Under the pieces are notes generated by a model. That model saw only the letters and a list, made by a program, of their open reading frames with translations. It was not told the origin of the DNA and did not search any database. DNA of 28,515 nt from positions 1-28,515 of the IMG/VR virus record IMGVR_UViG_3300043313_000890. The stretch is one strand, 5' to 3'. Every line of letters starts with the position of its first letter. The first letter of the stretch is position 1. Position numbers and translations under genes: made by a program. Source of the DNA: a virus. Positions 18,501-25,488 of the stretch are shown one piece after another.

Positions 18501-21017
18501 GAGGAGCGGGAGTCGTTCCAAGCCCTGCTGGCGAACCTCTCCGACGACAAGCGGCGATCCAAGCTGGGGCTCGCCGGGAAGGAGTACCTCGACGCGGTTG
18601 ACACCATCCTCGAGGCAGTGGGTGAGATAGCGCCGGAGCTCGACAAGGGCATCCTGGCCGAGCGCGGTGGACTCGAGGCCCTGGTGCAGCGGCTCGAGGC
18701 AGACATGCTCTCGCCGGCGTTCGACGTGGATCTCATCCGTCGGCTGATCGCGGACCCGAAGCCATGGAAGAGCCTGACCTTCGGGGAGATGCGGAACGTC
18801 GACTCGGCGCTCCGGCAGATCAAGAAGGCCGCCTATGACACCAACCACATCAACGTCGAGGGCAAGCGGCTGGCGGTGGATAGCCTGACCGACGCCATCG
18901 AGCTCGAGGCCTCGGGGTTGAAGGACCAGGGGACCCAGCCGCACTCGGCGTCCCTCGCCACCCCGGCGTACCGATTCAAGATCTGGCTCCACAGCTTCCA
19001 CGCCGCACAGCGGGAGACCGCGGGCCTGTTCCGGCGGCTGGGGTCGACCGCGACACGGTTCTTCTGGAAGGGGTACGTCGAGGCGAGGAACAAGGAGGTC
19101 GAGCTCTCCTCGAAGGTCCTCCGATTCTTCACCCAGGCATGGGAGGCGCTGCCGGAGGAAATGCAGGCCGGGCGCTACGACATCATCGACGCGAGCGCTC
19201 TACCAATTCCGGACGACGTCAACCTGGGCGGCGAGCGGGATCGGCAGTGGATGTGGATGGTCGCCCTCAACATGGGCAACGCATCGAACAAGGACCGGCT
19301 CCTCGGCGGGTACCAGTGGACCGACGCCCAGGTGACCGACTTCCTCAACAAGAACATGACGAAGGAAGAATGGGACTTCGTGCAGAGCATCTGGACCCTG
19401 CTCGACCGGGAGCTGTACCCGCACATGGCGGAGGCCTACGAGAAGGTCAACGGCATCAAGCCCCACAAGATCGAAGCCACCCAGGTGATCACCCCATTCG
19501 GCGTCCTGACGGGCGGGTACTTCCCGGCAAGGTACTCGCCGGTGGACTCGCGCGTGGGGCGCAAGCAGGCCGAGTCGGCGCTGCAGAACATCTTCGGCGG
19601 GAACAGCGTGCCGGCGTCGGTTGCGAAATCCTTCACCAAGGAGCGCGCGAAGAACTACTCGGACATCATCCTGCTCGACTGGAACGTGATGCCGGGGCAC
19701 GTACTCGAGACGATCCACTACGCTGCGTTCAACAGCTTCGTTCGAGATGCCGCGCGGATCATCGGCAATTCCTCCTTCAACTCGACGGTGGTGCGCCGGC
19801 TGGGCCTGCCGTACCGCGACAACATCGAGGGCTGGCTGAAGGCCGTCGCCAGCGTCCACAGCGACTCGGTCGCAAAGGAGCTCGGGGTCTTCTACCGCGC
19901 GCTCTCCAGTGGCAAGGCCCGCATGGTCGGCCGCGCCCTGGGGTGGAACATCGCCAACGCCCTGGGTGACCTGAGCAATCCCCTGGTGGCTGCTGCGGCG
20001 GGCAAGGTCTCAGCTGCATCGATGCTGCGCGCCTACGGGTCCTCGCTGGTGGGTGGGCTCCCGGCAATGCGGCGGGAGGCCCTCGCGAAGTCGCCAGAGA
20101 TGCGAATGCGGTCCGACGAGTCGACGGCCGAGCTGAAGCGGAAGATCGGGGAGATCGGTGCGGCAGGCAAGCGCACCCGGATCGGCGACGCGATCGCCCG
20201 AGCGCAGGAGACCAAGTTCTTCTTCCAACACACCATCGGAAAGCTCGTCGACCCAATCGTGTGGCACGGCGCCTTCGCCGATGCGCTGGCGGCCGACCCC
20301 GACGAGGGCCGCGCCATCCAGCACGCCGACGAGATGCTCCGCCAGGCCACGCCCTCGCACGAGGCGGGTGAACGGGCGCCGGTCCTCCGTGACAAGCACG
20401 GCATCGGACAGCTGATCGCCTTCCAGGGGTTTTTCAACAAGCTCTACAACATGGAATCGGACGTCATCTCAAAGGCGCTGGACCAATGGGACGATGCCGA
20501 GGGCAAGGCGGACAAGTTGCGTGCTGGCGCTCAGGCGGGGCGGACCCTGGCCATCCTGGTGATGGCCGGGGCGATCGGCGAGCTCTTCACGCTGAAGCAC
20601 CCGGAGGAGGAGACTCCGGAGGGCTGGGCTGAGTGGGCCGCGCTCCAGTCAATCTCGGCGTTCGGGGCGATGTTTGGGATCTTCGGGGCCGGCATCACCA
20701 CCGCGGGCACCAAGCTGCTCAAGCTCGTCGAGGGCAAGACGATGCAGCCGGTCAGCGCCCGGCTAGCGCCACCACTGGCGGGGATGGACTCACTGAGGCA
20801 GGCCCTCGACCAGGCCGTGCACAAGGGGGGCGATGCAGGAGACAAGGTCCTCGACGTCCTCGAGGCCCTCCTGGTCGCAGCCGACCTGCCGTCGGGGGCG
20901 CCGGTTCGCTCCGCCCGCTACCTCAAGGCGGTGGGCGCTGGTGACCACGAGCCCGAGGGGGTCATGGACGTGGTTCGTGGGGTGGCTGGGACGAAGCGGG
21001 TGGACCGCGGGGAGTAG
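12579..21017 (+). CDS. Giant internal/polyvalent virion protein with GGDEF-like and zincin regions
   Basis: This 2812-codon frame occupies the T7 gp16 position but is about twice that length. Hydrophobic Ala/Gly segments lie near residues 280-330 and 440-475. A degenerate GGDEF-like copy starts at VTGLLNRRAF (764-773). A second, better copy is at about 935-1075, with DLNGLKATN (D961, N963, K966, N969), GD at 976-977 and HGDEY at 1001-1005. A conserved HNLTADNLLHADELGG block follows at 1156. A zincin motif HELGH lies at 1575-1579, with E1630 in RAFEAYL as possible third ligand. The C-terminal 160 residues have hydrophobic segments near 2656 and 2692. This layout fits the 'polyvalent' proteins injected by phages. 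Between about 15800 and 15996 the coding signature is in the +1 frame, so the true product may be split or frameshifted. Confidence 0.82.
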   Translation: MGDTNPYLDLVEPQADPTAAPSGAQTSAVEQANPYAELVEPQVDNEAGLADGLRQAAYSAFAAQPDKQSQVKELSRRMRVPADWVEQNYPAFERDFQVSNFDAKGWLANNPTMADVFRRHQDVAEHVVVDQPMYKLTQFLRNAWTSIDMAAGGEPSVGMDFGVSLAPAEERPETKPLDFSAAPKVEMQKAGSYDKGLLSKFGESYSENKSASDKLGEVGREMLWRGIRGETDAWDLEKRAVDIQSQHQPKSYGEGFLSEMASSAGQVAPSMVQGMEQMGAGGAVGALIGATPGLIARNPQLAVKGALKVGRLGARAGSFVGTMMMEAQSDMVDLVDTRTDAGERVPLRVAAGAALVGGVLKAVLEQGLFELEAKRWGPVGELLASGNYKQAMAKVLTQKGSWQLFKDVSERLAKGNISESFLEESPQEVIGMLEGYVARSMVAGKLQQPDIAGGAAQAVAAGTSAFIGMLPLAPVHAAVNVVQDKVLRRVLPDVERKLIEAKVLSEESAVGQHQANAIMDAAANSPAGRAKPAAMADAVATASGKVGREVTDLYVDPATVQTFFQSANTDVNEGAKQLMGESGPERLQEALATGGKLEVSIEEFQDKWAGHAIAGTLKDKVAVSPVHKTGEQLKQEKESFAASVKDLVAQFDKKDGPDPSPMEQAAMSQMQDDMRRAGRQESEVQKAVTLRRAVLHTLSAREGRTVDELLAQYPLRVNPAQTGPAAEMSLSQSAAPTDNATELSTYYRGLDEEGKLGAYYKDRVTGLLNRRAFDALPTEGKPLVAHVSVEGSKHYNSKGGHPLADKVLRAAARALVKAAPEAAKSGTDFVVRVASAEELAPIIAALQAAPELKGLQVTGTVGKDITEAAGAHDEIKRLAEDAKTRAPRGERPLGVDENEDLARFGEGEAQGALIGDELRQAFAGVPEEFAISTINFEPDTGVLTEDGFRALPQKKWQARLDLNGLKATNQFGKVIGDTLIRSFSTIAAQQFGQAFDFAHFHGDEYAAQADDPALLADFLRHLYHLAEGATVDVPGESGDTFRIKEISFGWGVGRTEDDAERNLNTHKDRLARHGKRGAAADRGRVERLAPGVQGREGASDSVSRRGGLEPREDVLARRARLEEFGNHGRDVRPEGSAKVERFDQSKKEDPKNLLVQHNLTADNLLHADELGGLAAPSLGVARKEHPLESFGEITLLGGPEMADPSETPVFASDAYSPRYPDTHFQVKDSELTNLTRFLAPFVKRTEGYLGDFREKVEADDPRDVIHGSLIQPALQVAWLETEKNQKVPGEGRSAIRDAAEEMVAAAGENEFEEWAEARVAEAQGARLITRRTASGNKRGIPYTLENVLKEVTGKIRQGENFNFGLGSVRAAGTKRFSSLEQIKKARDKVVSPEQFESLKKENDSRFFALTEELQPYYQGDSSFRMIDDVAAAIGESYKRGRSIGAELAYRFKDVPSELVEKVRAFGQDLLAMPTEYFEAKPQRAVRLGEFKAAVVPEGVSPKVLEALKEHGLEVVTYSKSKDGDRRRAIEEAATRKDILFQGTGDERGRVEIVKTAQSKAFNIFLSKADRSTVFHELGHTFLEMMRDLAAKPGASAALKADLEATLKWMGVEKAEDIQREHHEKWARAFEAYLREGKAPSNAMMRAFTRFRLWLTGVYSNATELNVELTDEVREVFERLLATDKEIDRQRRSMGLAPLWQSPVQAGMTPEQWQAYLDEMADVTSHASMQLAHTAVKEQLRESEAWWREELAAEKEKARAAYDGLQVTKAKDYIKKGKLPDAPPNGMMGRLDRKKVEALIGKDRAKAAFGGRLVKEGGEDPKDIAQLFNYPNARQLLEAIELHPTRDEWAREMAEQAMKDKHPGVMDDIGKMRDTAAKGMHGDRTAEWLLREWSELGKKSGSPVPPLAAIKAAAALLVERRAVRRLDAGAALTAERSAAGRAARAAAKGDTSAAYVAKQQQLLNFYLYRELTKAAEERESFQALLANLSDDKRRSKLGLAGKEYLDAVDTILEAVGEIAPELDKGILAERGGLEALVQRLEADMLSPAFDVDLIRRLIADPKPWKSLTFGEMRNVDSALRQIKKAAYDTNHINVEGKRLAVDSLTDAIELEASGLKDQGTQPHSASLATPAYRFKIWLHSFHAAQRETAGLFRRLGSTATRFFWKGYVEARNKEVELSSKVLRFFTQAWEALPEEMQAGRYDIIDASALPIPDDVNLGGERDRQWMWMVALNMGNASNKDRLLGGYQWTDAQVTDFLNKNMTKEEWDFVQSIWTLLDRELYPHMAEAYEKVNGIKPHKIEATQVITPFGVLTGGYFPARYSPVDSRVGRKQAESALQNIFGGNSVPASVAKSFTKERAKNYSDIILLDWNVMPGHVLETIHYAAFNSFVRDAARIIGNSSFNSTVVRRLGLPYRDNIEGWLKAVASVHSDSVAKELGVFYRALSSGKARMVGRALGWNIANALGDLSNPLVAAAAGKVSAASMLRAYGSSLVGGLPAMRREALAKSPEMRMRSDESTAELKRKIGEIGAAGKRTRIGDAIARAQETKFFFQHTIGKLVDPIVWHGAFADALAADPDEGRAIQHADEMLRQATPSHEAGERAPVLRDKHGIGQLIAFQGFFNKLYNMESDVISKALDQWDDAEGKADKLRAGAQAGRTLAILVMAGAIGELFTLKHPEEETPEGWAEWAALQSISAFGAMFGIFGAGITTAGTKLLKLVEGKTMQPVSARLAPPLAGMDSLRQALDQAVHKGGDAGDKVLDVLEALLVAADLPSGAPVRSARYLKAVGAGDHEPEGVMDVVRGVAGTKRVDRGE
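15751..15996 (+). other. +1-frame coding segment inside the giant gene (frameshift or overlapping 81-aa ORF)
   Basis: In the frame one base ahead of the giant gene, from about 15800 to the TAG at 15994-15996, third positions are mostly G or C and the peptide reads like a real protein (ALKDLPPGFKAEKALRIAFH, then WNHEKTYSREELASKSSEI). The giant frame here is rich in Arg, Gly and Glu with many A/T third bases, as in an out-of-frame translation. An ATG at 15751 with AGAGGA at 15743-15748 could start an independent 81-residue protein. Alternatively two frameshifts, real or from sequencing errors, join it to the giant protein. An A-AAG slip site lies directly before the TAG. Confidence 0.55.
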
Positions 21018-21174
21018 GCGGCAGTCCGGTTGCGCCAACCCTCTCGGCCGGCCCGAGGAGATCTCGGATCGTCGGAGGCCCAGAAGCCTTGGGCTGCCGG
21101 GCCGCGTGGCGACGCTCGATCAGCCACATCGCAAGCCCACCACCCATCACGACGACCAGCACGACCCAGTCCAT
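20962..21174 (-). CDS. Small single-span membrane protein (reverse strand)
   Basis: The 70-residue reverse-strand product starts MDWVVLVVVMGGGLAMWLIE, a clear membrane segment at residues 3-19, followed by a basic stretch (RRHAARQPK) and a Pro-rich tail. The pattern suggests an inner-membrane protein with a cytoplasmic tail. GGTGG lies about ten bases upstream of the ATG at 21174. It follows the lipoprotein gene on the same strand after 75 bp, so the two may form an operon. Its 3' end overlaps the end of the giant gene tail to tail by 56 bp. A spanin role is possible but it is short for one; a lysogenic-conversion or exclusion role is equally unproven. Confidence 0.5.
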   Translation of the reverse strand: MDWVVLVVVMGGGLAMWLIERRHAARQPKASGPPTIRDLLGPAERVGATGLPPTPRGPPASSQPPHEPRP

Positions 21175-21250
21175 TGACGAATTCCACCACCAGGGCGAGC
21201 TCGACCGATAGAGGAACAGCCGGACAGGTGGGTCACGGCCAACCCAGCGG

Positions 21251-21517
21251 CTAGCAACCGTCCTGAAAGAGAGAGCAATGGACAGAGCAGTAGGGTGAGC
21301 AGTTCTGCTGGTCTAGCTGCGCGGCCGCGTACGAGGACGCTGCGCAGACCAGCCTTCCGCCGGTGTCGTATGGGGTGACGTTCGGCGGGAACATGTGGCG
21401 CGTGCAGAGGTAGGTGTTCGTCGAGCTCGTCGGTGGAGGACTGCCCCCTCCGCCCGGATCGCTGGCGGGCGGACCACAGGCGACGGCGGCAAGGAGGGCG
21501 AGGGCGAGTCTCTTCAT
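21251..21517 (-). CDS. Cysteine-rich lipoprotein (reverse strand)
   Basis: The 88-residue reverse-strand product starts MKRLALALLAAVACGPP, a lipoprotein signal with the modified cysteine at residue 14. A Gly/Pro/Ser linker and a short mature domain with six more cysteines follow, suggesting disulfides in the periplasm or at the cell surface. The AVACGPP style and Gly/Ser/Pro linker are common in myxobacterial lipoproteins. It is transcribed against the virion genes and diverges from the fibre unit, a typical moron arrangement. GGGGAG lies immediately before the ATG, closer than usual. An outer-membrane spanin is the main alternative, but the cysteine content is unusual for that. Confidence 0.6.
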   Translation of the reverse strand: MKRLALALLAAVACGPPASDPGGGGSPPPTSSTNTYLCTRHMFPPNVTPYDTGGRLVCAASSYAAAQLDQQNCSPYCSVHCSLFQDGC

Positions 21518-21561
21518 CTCCCCATCCCACCACGCCCCGGCTCGGCCGCCAGAATTCGACC

Positions 21562-21575
21562 TGCAGACGTCTGCA
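21562..21575. promoter_or_regulatory. 14-bp perfect palindrome in divergent intergenic region
   Basis: TGCAGACGTCTGCA is a perfect palindrome between the divergent lipoprotein and fibre-locus genes, 11 bp upstream of the second copy of the 18-bp repeat. Such a site between divergent starts could bind a dimeric regulator. The inner 12 bases also occur at 12650-12661 inside the giant gene, so specificity is uncertain. Confidence 0.35.
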
Positions 21576-21586
21576 AAGTGCGTCCG

Positions 21587-21604
21587 CGGAAAATGTACGA
21601 AAGC
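21587..21604 (+). repeat. 18-bp direct repeat, copy 2 (candidate phage promoter/operator)
   Basis: This is identical to 63-80 and in the same orientation relative to the downstream forward gene. It sits 38 bp before the TTG start at 21643, in the only other divergent intergenic region of the window. Conservation of 18 bases in otherwise unlike sequence argues for a functional site. Confidence 0.5.
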
Positions 21605-21642
21605 AGTCGGAGCATGGCCTCTCCAGCCCCGGGGAGGCGCTC

Positions 21643-22092
21643 TTGTCGACCACCAAGAAGTTCCGACGCAGGCAGATTGTCAGCGAGGCCGAGTCAGGGG
21701 TGGTTGGGTTTCAGGCCAACAACGGGGCGCTGGTTGCACTCGGGGATGCCCCGGTTGTTTCGGGGTCCGCGGCCGGGATCGACATTGGCGGCGGCAAGCT
21801 CCTCATCGGTCCCTCCGGGAAGCTGAGCCTCGACTCCACCGACTCCAGTGGCATTCCGGGGGCCGCGACAGTCAACAAGCCGCGCGGTCAGGCGAAGGTT
21901 GCGGTCGGCGAAGCGACGCTGGTGATCACCAACAGCCTGGTGACCGCGGCCAGCGTGGTGTTTGCGGTCCTCCAGCAGGTGGACGCCACCTTCACCGAAA
22001 TCCTGTCGGTCGTTCCTGGGGCCGGCTCCTTCACCATCACCGGCAACGCTGCTGCCACGGCCGCCACGAAGGTCGGCTGGGTCGTCCTCTGA
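21643..22092 (+). CDS. Small tail/adhesin protein sharing a C-terminal domain with the tail fibre
   Basis: The 149-residue product begins LSTTKKFRRRQIVS and continues with beta-type sequence (VGFQANNGALVALGDAP). Residues 69-149 align with the last 82 residues of the downstream fibre: PGAATVNKP against PGNATINAP, TLVITNSLV against TVVITNNHI, and AGSFTITGNAAATA against AGSFTLIGNAAATA. Such domains occur at the ends of many phage tail and decoration proteins. I chose TTG at 21643 because GGGGAGG at 21631-21637 is ideally spaced and the sequence upstream is Arg-rich non-coding in character. It is probably a minor tail or capsid-surface protein. Confidence 0.72.
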   Translation: MSTTKKFRRRQIVSEAESGVVGFQANNGALVALGDAPVVSGSAAGIDIGGGKLLIGPSGKLSLDSTDSSGIPGAATVNKPRGQAKVAVGEATLVITNSLVTAASVVFAVLQQVDATFTEILSVVPGAGSFTITGNAAATAATKVGWVVL

Positions 22093-22095
22093 TCC

Positions 22096-24297
22096 ATGAC
22101 TGTTCCGGTCGCCACCAGAACCGTGTCCTACGACGGGGACGACGAGGTCACCGAGCTCCCGGTCCAGTTCCCGTTCATCGAGGACAACCACCTGGTGGTG
22201 ACCAAGACGGTCGACGATGTCGACGTCCTACTGGTCCAGGGCACTGACTACACGCTGACCGGTGCGGGCGAGTCCGAGGGCGGCACCGTTACTCTGCTCG
22301 AAGCACTGGCGACCGGCGAGACGGTCACCATCGAGCGCGTGGTGCCGTACACCCAGGAGTCGCAGATCGGGACCCAGGGCAGCTTCAATCCCGCCACCTA
22401 CGAGGCCGGGCTCGACAAGGTGACGATGCAGGTCCAGCAGGTCGCCGCGGATACCGAGGCCGCACTTGCCGCCATCCGCGAGGACATCGAAGCGGACCCG
22501 GATGCGACCGCACTCGATGCCCGGACCGTCGTGGCCTACGGGGGCACCACCGCGCGCACTCTGGCACGGCGCTTTGGGGACACGTTCCACTCGAGGGACT
22601 ACGAAATCGAGGGAGACGGGTCGGACGAGTGGGACGCGATTCAGGCATTCCTCAATCTCGCGCTTGTCCGCAACGGCAGGACGCTCGTTTTCGACGATGG
22701 CGTCTTCGGCTTCTCGCAGTTCCTCCACCTCTACAACGTCGAGCGCACACGCATCATCGGCGTCGGCCTTGGCGGGACCATCTTCCAGCCGACGGCCGCC
22801 CTGGTCGGAACGCGCTGCCTGCTGCTCAAGAATGTTCGCTTCTCCAAGTTCGAGGGCTTCTCTATCCGGGGAGTGGAGACCACGCGCCCCCGGTGCGCCA
22901 TCGAATTTCGCGAGGACGGGGCAGTCGGCGGCCGGGTCGGCACATCGAACGAAGTCGCCGACGTGGAGCTCGGCTCCGACGACTTCGTTGGGCTCACTGA
23001 CGGCATTCGTTGGACGTGCGCCGGAGCAATTGATGGCGCCGATGACCAGAACAATGATTTGGGGACCTGCCGTCGGGTGCTCGCACACAACCTGAGCAAT
23101 GACGCGTTCTCTATCGAGCACAACAATGCGCTCGCCATCAACTTCGACCACTGCCAGGCCTTCGACGTCGGGGTTGCCTACCACGCGGAGTTCGGCAGCT
23201 TCAACGTGCGAGGTGGCTTCATCTACACGAAGACCGCCGACTTCGTGGTGGGCGACGGGGTTGGCTTCCAGTCCTACCACCCGTGCCAGGTGCAGGGGGT
23301 CAACTCGGAGTCCAACACCCCGGCCGAGGCTTCCAAATCCATCATCCTCGGCGCCGGCGGTGACAAGGTCCGGCTCTTCATGGACCAGTACGAGCGGGTG
23401 GGCGGCAACTCATCGCCGACCAACATGGTGGAAATCCTCGGCGACGAGGCCCACCTGGTGCTCCACAAGTGTGCTCTCCGATACGGCCAGGCGGCGCAGT
23501 CTCTTGTGGATTCCGGAAACGGGAACCTCATCGAAATCACCGGCGGCCACTACGGGCTGACCGACTACACCTGGGGCGCCGGCGGCGGGGCGCTGATTCT
23601 CAAACACGTCCGCCACGAGCCAGGCACCGTCACCCTGAACCGCGACTCGGCCGGCTACCTGGTCCGCGACGCCAACGACGGCGGTGGCTTCCATCCTGGC
23701 GACTCCGTTCGCGTGGGGCCGACCGGTGGGAACGTCGGCACCGCCACCATGGACGCGCTGGTGAGCGGCTCCGGCCAATTCAGCGGCGACATGCTGCAGA
23801 TCAGCAGCAGCGAGCGGCAGTTCGCCCAGAAGCGGACCGGCGTCATCGGCACCGCCCCGAATAACCGGACCGACCCCAACTTCAAGTCCGGCCGCATCAG
23901 CAGCGGGACCTTCGCCAATTCCCCGCGCACCAGGTGGCTCTACGAGGACGCCGTTCTCGGCGAGGTGGTGATCGCCGAGCTCGAGTACCGTGGGTATTTC
24001 CAGCCAGTTCGCGGCCTGGCGCTGCCTCACGGGGACTCGAGCGGAAGCCCTGGCAACGCCACCATTAACGCCCCCTGTGGATTCTCGGCGGTGGCCCTCG
24101 GGCAGACGACGGTCGTCATCACGAACAACCACATCCTCTCCGCGAACGACAAGGTCTTCATCTGCCCAACGGACCTGGACGCAACGCTGACCGGGTGGAA
24201 GGTCACGAGAGCCGCTGGGAGTTTCACCCTCATTGGCAACGCCGCTGCCACCGCCAACTGGGCGTTCATGTGGTTCATCATTCCCAAGGCCATCTGA
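22096..24297 (+). CDS. Tail fibre/tailspike with T7-type anchor and beta-helix body
   Basis: The 733-residue product starts with a T7-fibre-like virion-anchoring domain: ATRTVSYDGDDEVTELPVQF, then GTDYTLTG, then VTIERVVPYTQESQ, up to about residue 115. A short helical linker follows, then about 300 residues with the repeating strands of a right-handed beta-helix, beginning near DEWDAIQAFLNLALVRNGRT and continuing with IIGVGLGGTIFQP and GFSIRGVE. This body type binds or cleaves surface polysaccharide in tailspikes; I cannot identify catalytic residues. The last 82 residues repeat the C-terminal domain of the preceding protein. It should be the main receptor-binding protein and starts 4 bp after the previous stop. 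Confidence 0.85.
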   Translation: MTVPVATRTVSYDGDDEVTELPVQFPFIEDNHLVVTKTVDDVDVLLVQGTDYTLTGAGESEGGTVTLLEALATGETVTIERVVPYTQESQIGTQGSFNPATYEAGLDKVTMQVQQVAADTEAALAAIREDIEADPDATALDARTVVAYGGTTARTLARRFGDTFHSRDYEIEGDGSDEWDAIQAFLNLALVRNGRTLVFDDGVFGFSQFLHLYNVERTRIIGVGLGGTIFQPTAALVGTRCLLLKNVRFSKFEGFSIRGVETTRPRCAIEFREDGAVGGRVGTSNEVADVELGSDDFVGLTDGIRWTCAGAIDGADDQNNDLGTCRRVLAHNLSNDAFSIEHNNALAINFDHCQAFDVGVAYHAEFGSFNVRGGFIYTKTADFVVGDGVGFQSYHPCQVQGVNSESNTPAEASKSIILGAGGDKVRLFMDQYERVGGNSSPTNMVEILGDEAHLVLHKCALRYGQAAQSLVDSGNGNLIEITGGHYGLTDYTWGAGGGALILKHVRHEPGTVTLNRDSAGYLVRDANDGGGFHPGDSVRVGPTGGNVGTATMDALVSGSGQFSGDMLQISSSERQFAQKRTGVIGTAPNNRTDPNFKSGRISSGTFANSPRTRWLYEDAVLGEVVIAELEYRGYFQPVRGLALPHGDSSGSPGNATINAPCGFSAVALGQTTVVITNNHILSANDKVFICPTDLDATLTGWKVTRAAGSFTLIGNAAATANWAFMWFIIPKAI

Positions 24298-24311
24298 TTC
24301 GGAGGAGCACC

Positions 24312-24782
24312 ATGAATTACAGAAGTTCGCTTCGTTGGTTGGCCGTGATCCCGGTGCTCCTGGTGGTGGCTCTCGTAAGCCATCTCGCCGGCGCGCAGGT
24401 GTCCTCGAACACCAACTACCGGCCGACCAGCCAGCTCGAGGTTGACCTTCGCCTGAGTGGAACCCCCATCCCCCTGGGCCGCATCTTCAGCCCGGACGGA
24501 GGGGTCTTCACCAACGAGTCGACACAGACCAAGTTCGCGAACACCGGGGTGCGGCTGAAGGGGAAGGTTCTCCTCCTGAAGTTCGACATTGCCGGCCGGC
24601 TCCTGCCGGTGATCGACGGGGATGGAGGTGTCACCGCTCTTCCGGAGCGGGTGAATACCGGGGTTCCGTTCGTGGCCGGCGAGCGGGTGATCACCACCAT
24701 GTCGAATGCGAACGGGGACCTGGCCTGGTTGCCCGACGCCTACGCCGCCGACGCGGGAGTCAACGTATGGGAACTGCAATGA
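24312..24782 (+). CDS. Secreted or membrane-anchored fibre-locus protein
   Basis: The 156-residue product has a clear export signal: MNYRSSLRW, a hydrophobic run (LAVIPVLLVVALVSHLAG) and a likely cleavage after AGA at residue 28. The mature part is beta-rich (LEVDLRLSGTPIPLGRIFSP, then TGVRLKGKVLLLKFDIAGRL) with no motif I recognise. GGAGGAG at 24301-24307 supports the ATG at 24312, and the stop overlaps the next start (ATGA). Export signals are unusual for virion proteins, so this protein may act on the host envelope, or the hydrophobic segment may serve as a virion membrane-contacting element. Confidence 0.7.
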   Translation: MNYRSSLRWLAVIPVLLVVALVSHLAGAQVSSNTNYRPTSQLEVDLRLSGTPIPLGRIFSPDGGVFTNESTQTKFANTGVRLKGKVLLLKFDIAGRLLPVIDGDGGVTALPERVNTGVPFVAGERVITTMSNANGDLAWLPDAYAADAGVNVWELQ

Positions 24783-25480
24783 AACTCCGTCGAGCTCTCG
24801 TCATCTCCGCCTGGGGGCTTCTGGTCACGGCGGGCATCTCGTGGACCGGCCTGGCGGTCGCGTCGGGGCTTGCCTCGAGCGGGATGCGGAACAGCCTGGA
24901 TCCTCGCGTCGCAAGCGGCTCGACGGCGACGGGCACCAACACCGGAGACGTCACCATCGCAGCGGTTGGCTCTGCCGACGCCAAGGGCGCCACCATCTCC
25001 GGGCAAGCCATCGCCCTCGGTCCGGCCGACGCAACCCACCCCGGCATCGTCACCAACGGCACCCAAACGCTCGGCTCCGGCGCGAAGACTGTCGACACCG
25101 GCTTCACGATTGGAACGGCAGCGACGGGCGCCTTCACCGTCGGTGGGCAGACCTGCACCGGCACGGCGGCCTCCAATATCATCACCTGTGGCGGCATCTT
25201 TTCGGCCGGGCAGGTCACGTCGACGGACTACGTCACCTCGGTGCACCTGACCGGAACGTACATCCGGCTCGCGCCGTCGACGCTTGACACCTGTGCGATC
25301 GGAACGACGCGGATCATTCAGGACGACGCAACCGGCAGCACGGGCGGAAGGCAGACGAAGCAGTGCAAGTGCATCGTCAAGAACGACGGCACCACCTACG
25401 CCTGGATTCAGCCCCTCAACACCGTGGCCTCCGGGCATCGCTACGGGACCACCACCACCTGTCCAGACGTGGACGAGTAA
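24779..25480 (+). CDS. Tail-fibre-like protein with N-terminal export signal
   Basis: The 233-residue product starts MKLRRALVISAWGLLVTAGI, an export-type segment with possible cleavage after AVA near residue 27. The rest has the Gly/Thr/Ala-rich repeats of phage fibres (GSTATGTNTGDVTIAAVGSA, then DATHPGIVTNGTQTLGSGAK). The C-terminal third has six cysteines, including CKC, and may form a disulfide-bonded tip. I chose the ATG at 24779, which overlaps the previous stop, over an in-frame ATG 12 bases upstream. A fibre-like body with a signal peptide hints at display on the host surface rather than in the virion, but this is inference. Confidence 0.7.
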   Translation: MKLRRALVISAWGLLVTAGISWTGLAVASGLASSGMRNSLDPRVASGSTATGTNTGDVTIAAVGSADAKGATISGQAIALGPADATHPGIVTNGTQTLGSGAKTVDTGFTIGTAATGAFTVGGQTCTGTAASNIITCGGIFSAGQVTSTDYVTSVHLTGTYIRLAPSTLDTCAIGTTRIIQDDATGSTGGRQTKQCKCIVKNDGTTYAWIQPLNTVASGHRYGTTTTCPDVDE

Positions 25481-25488
25481 GGAACGCC

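Noticed and set aside
21395-22247. Two further forward frames overlapping the fibre-locus start (21395-21826 and 21414-22247)
   Set aside because: Both are Arg/Gly/Ser-rich shadows; the frame from TTG 21643 has an ideal ribosome binding site and a domain shared with the fibre.
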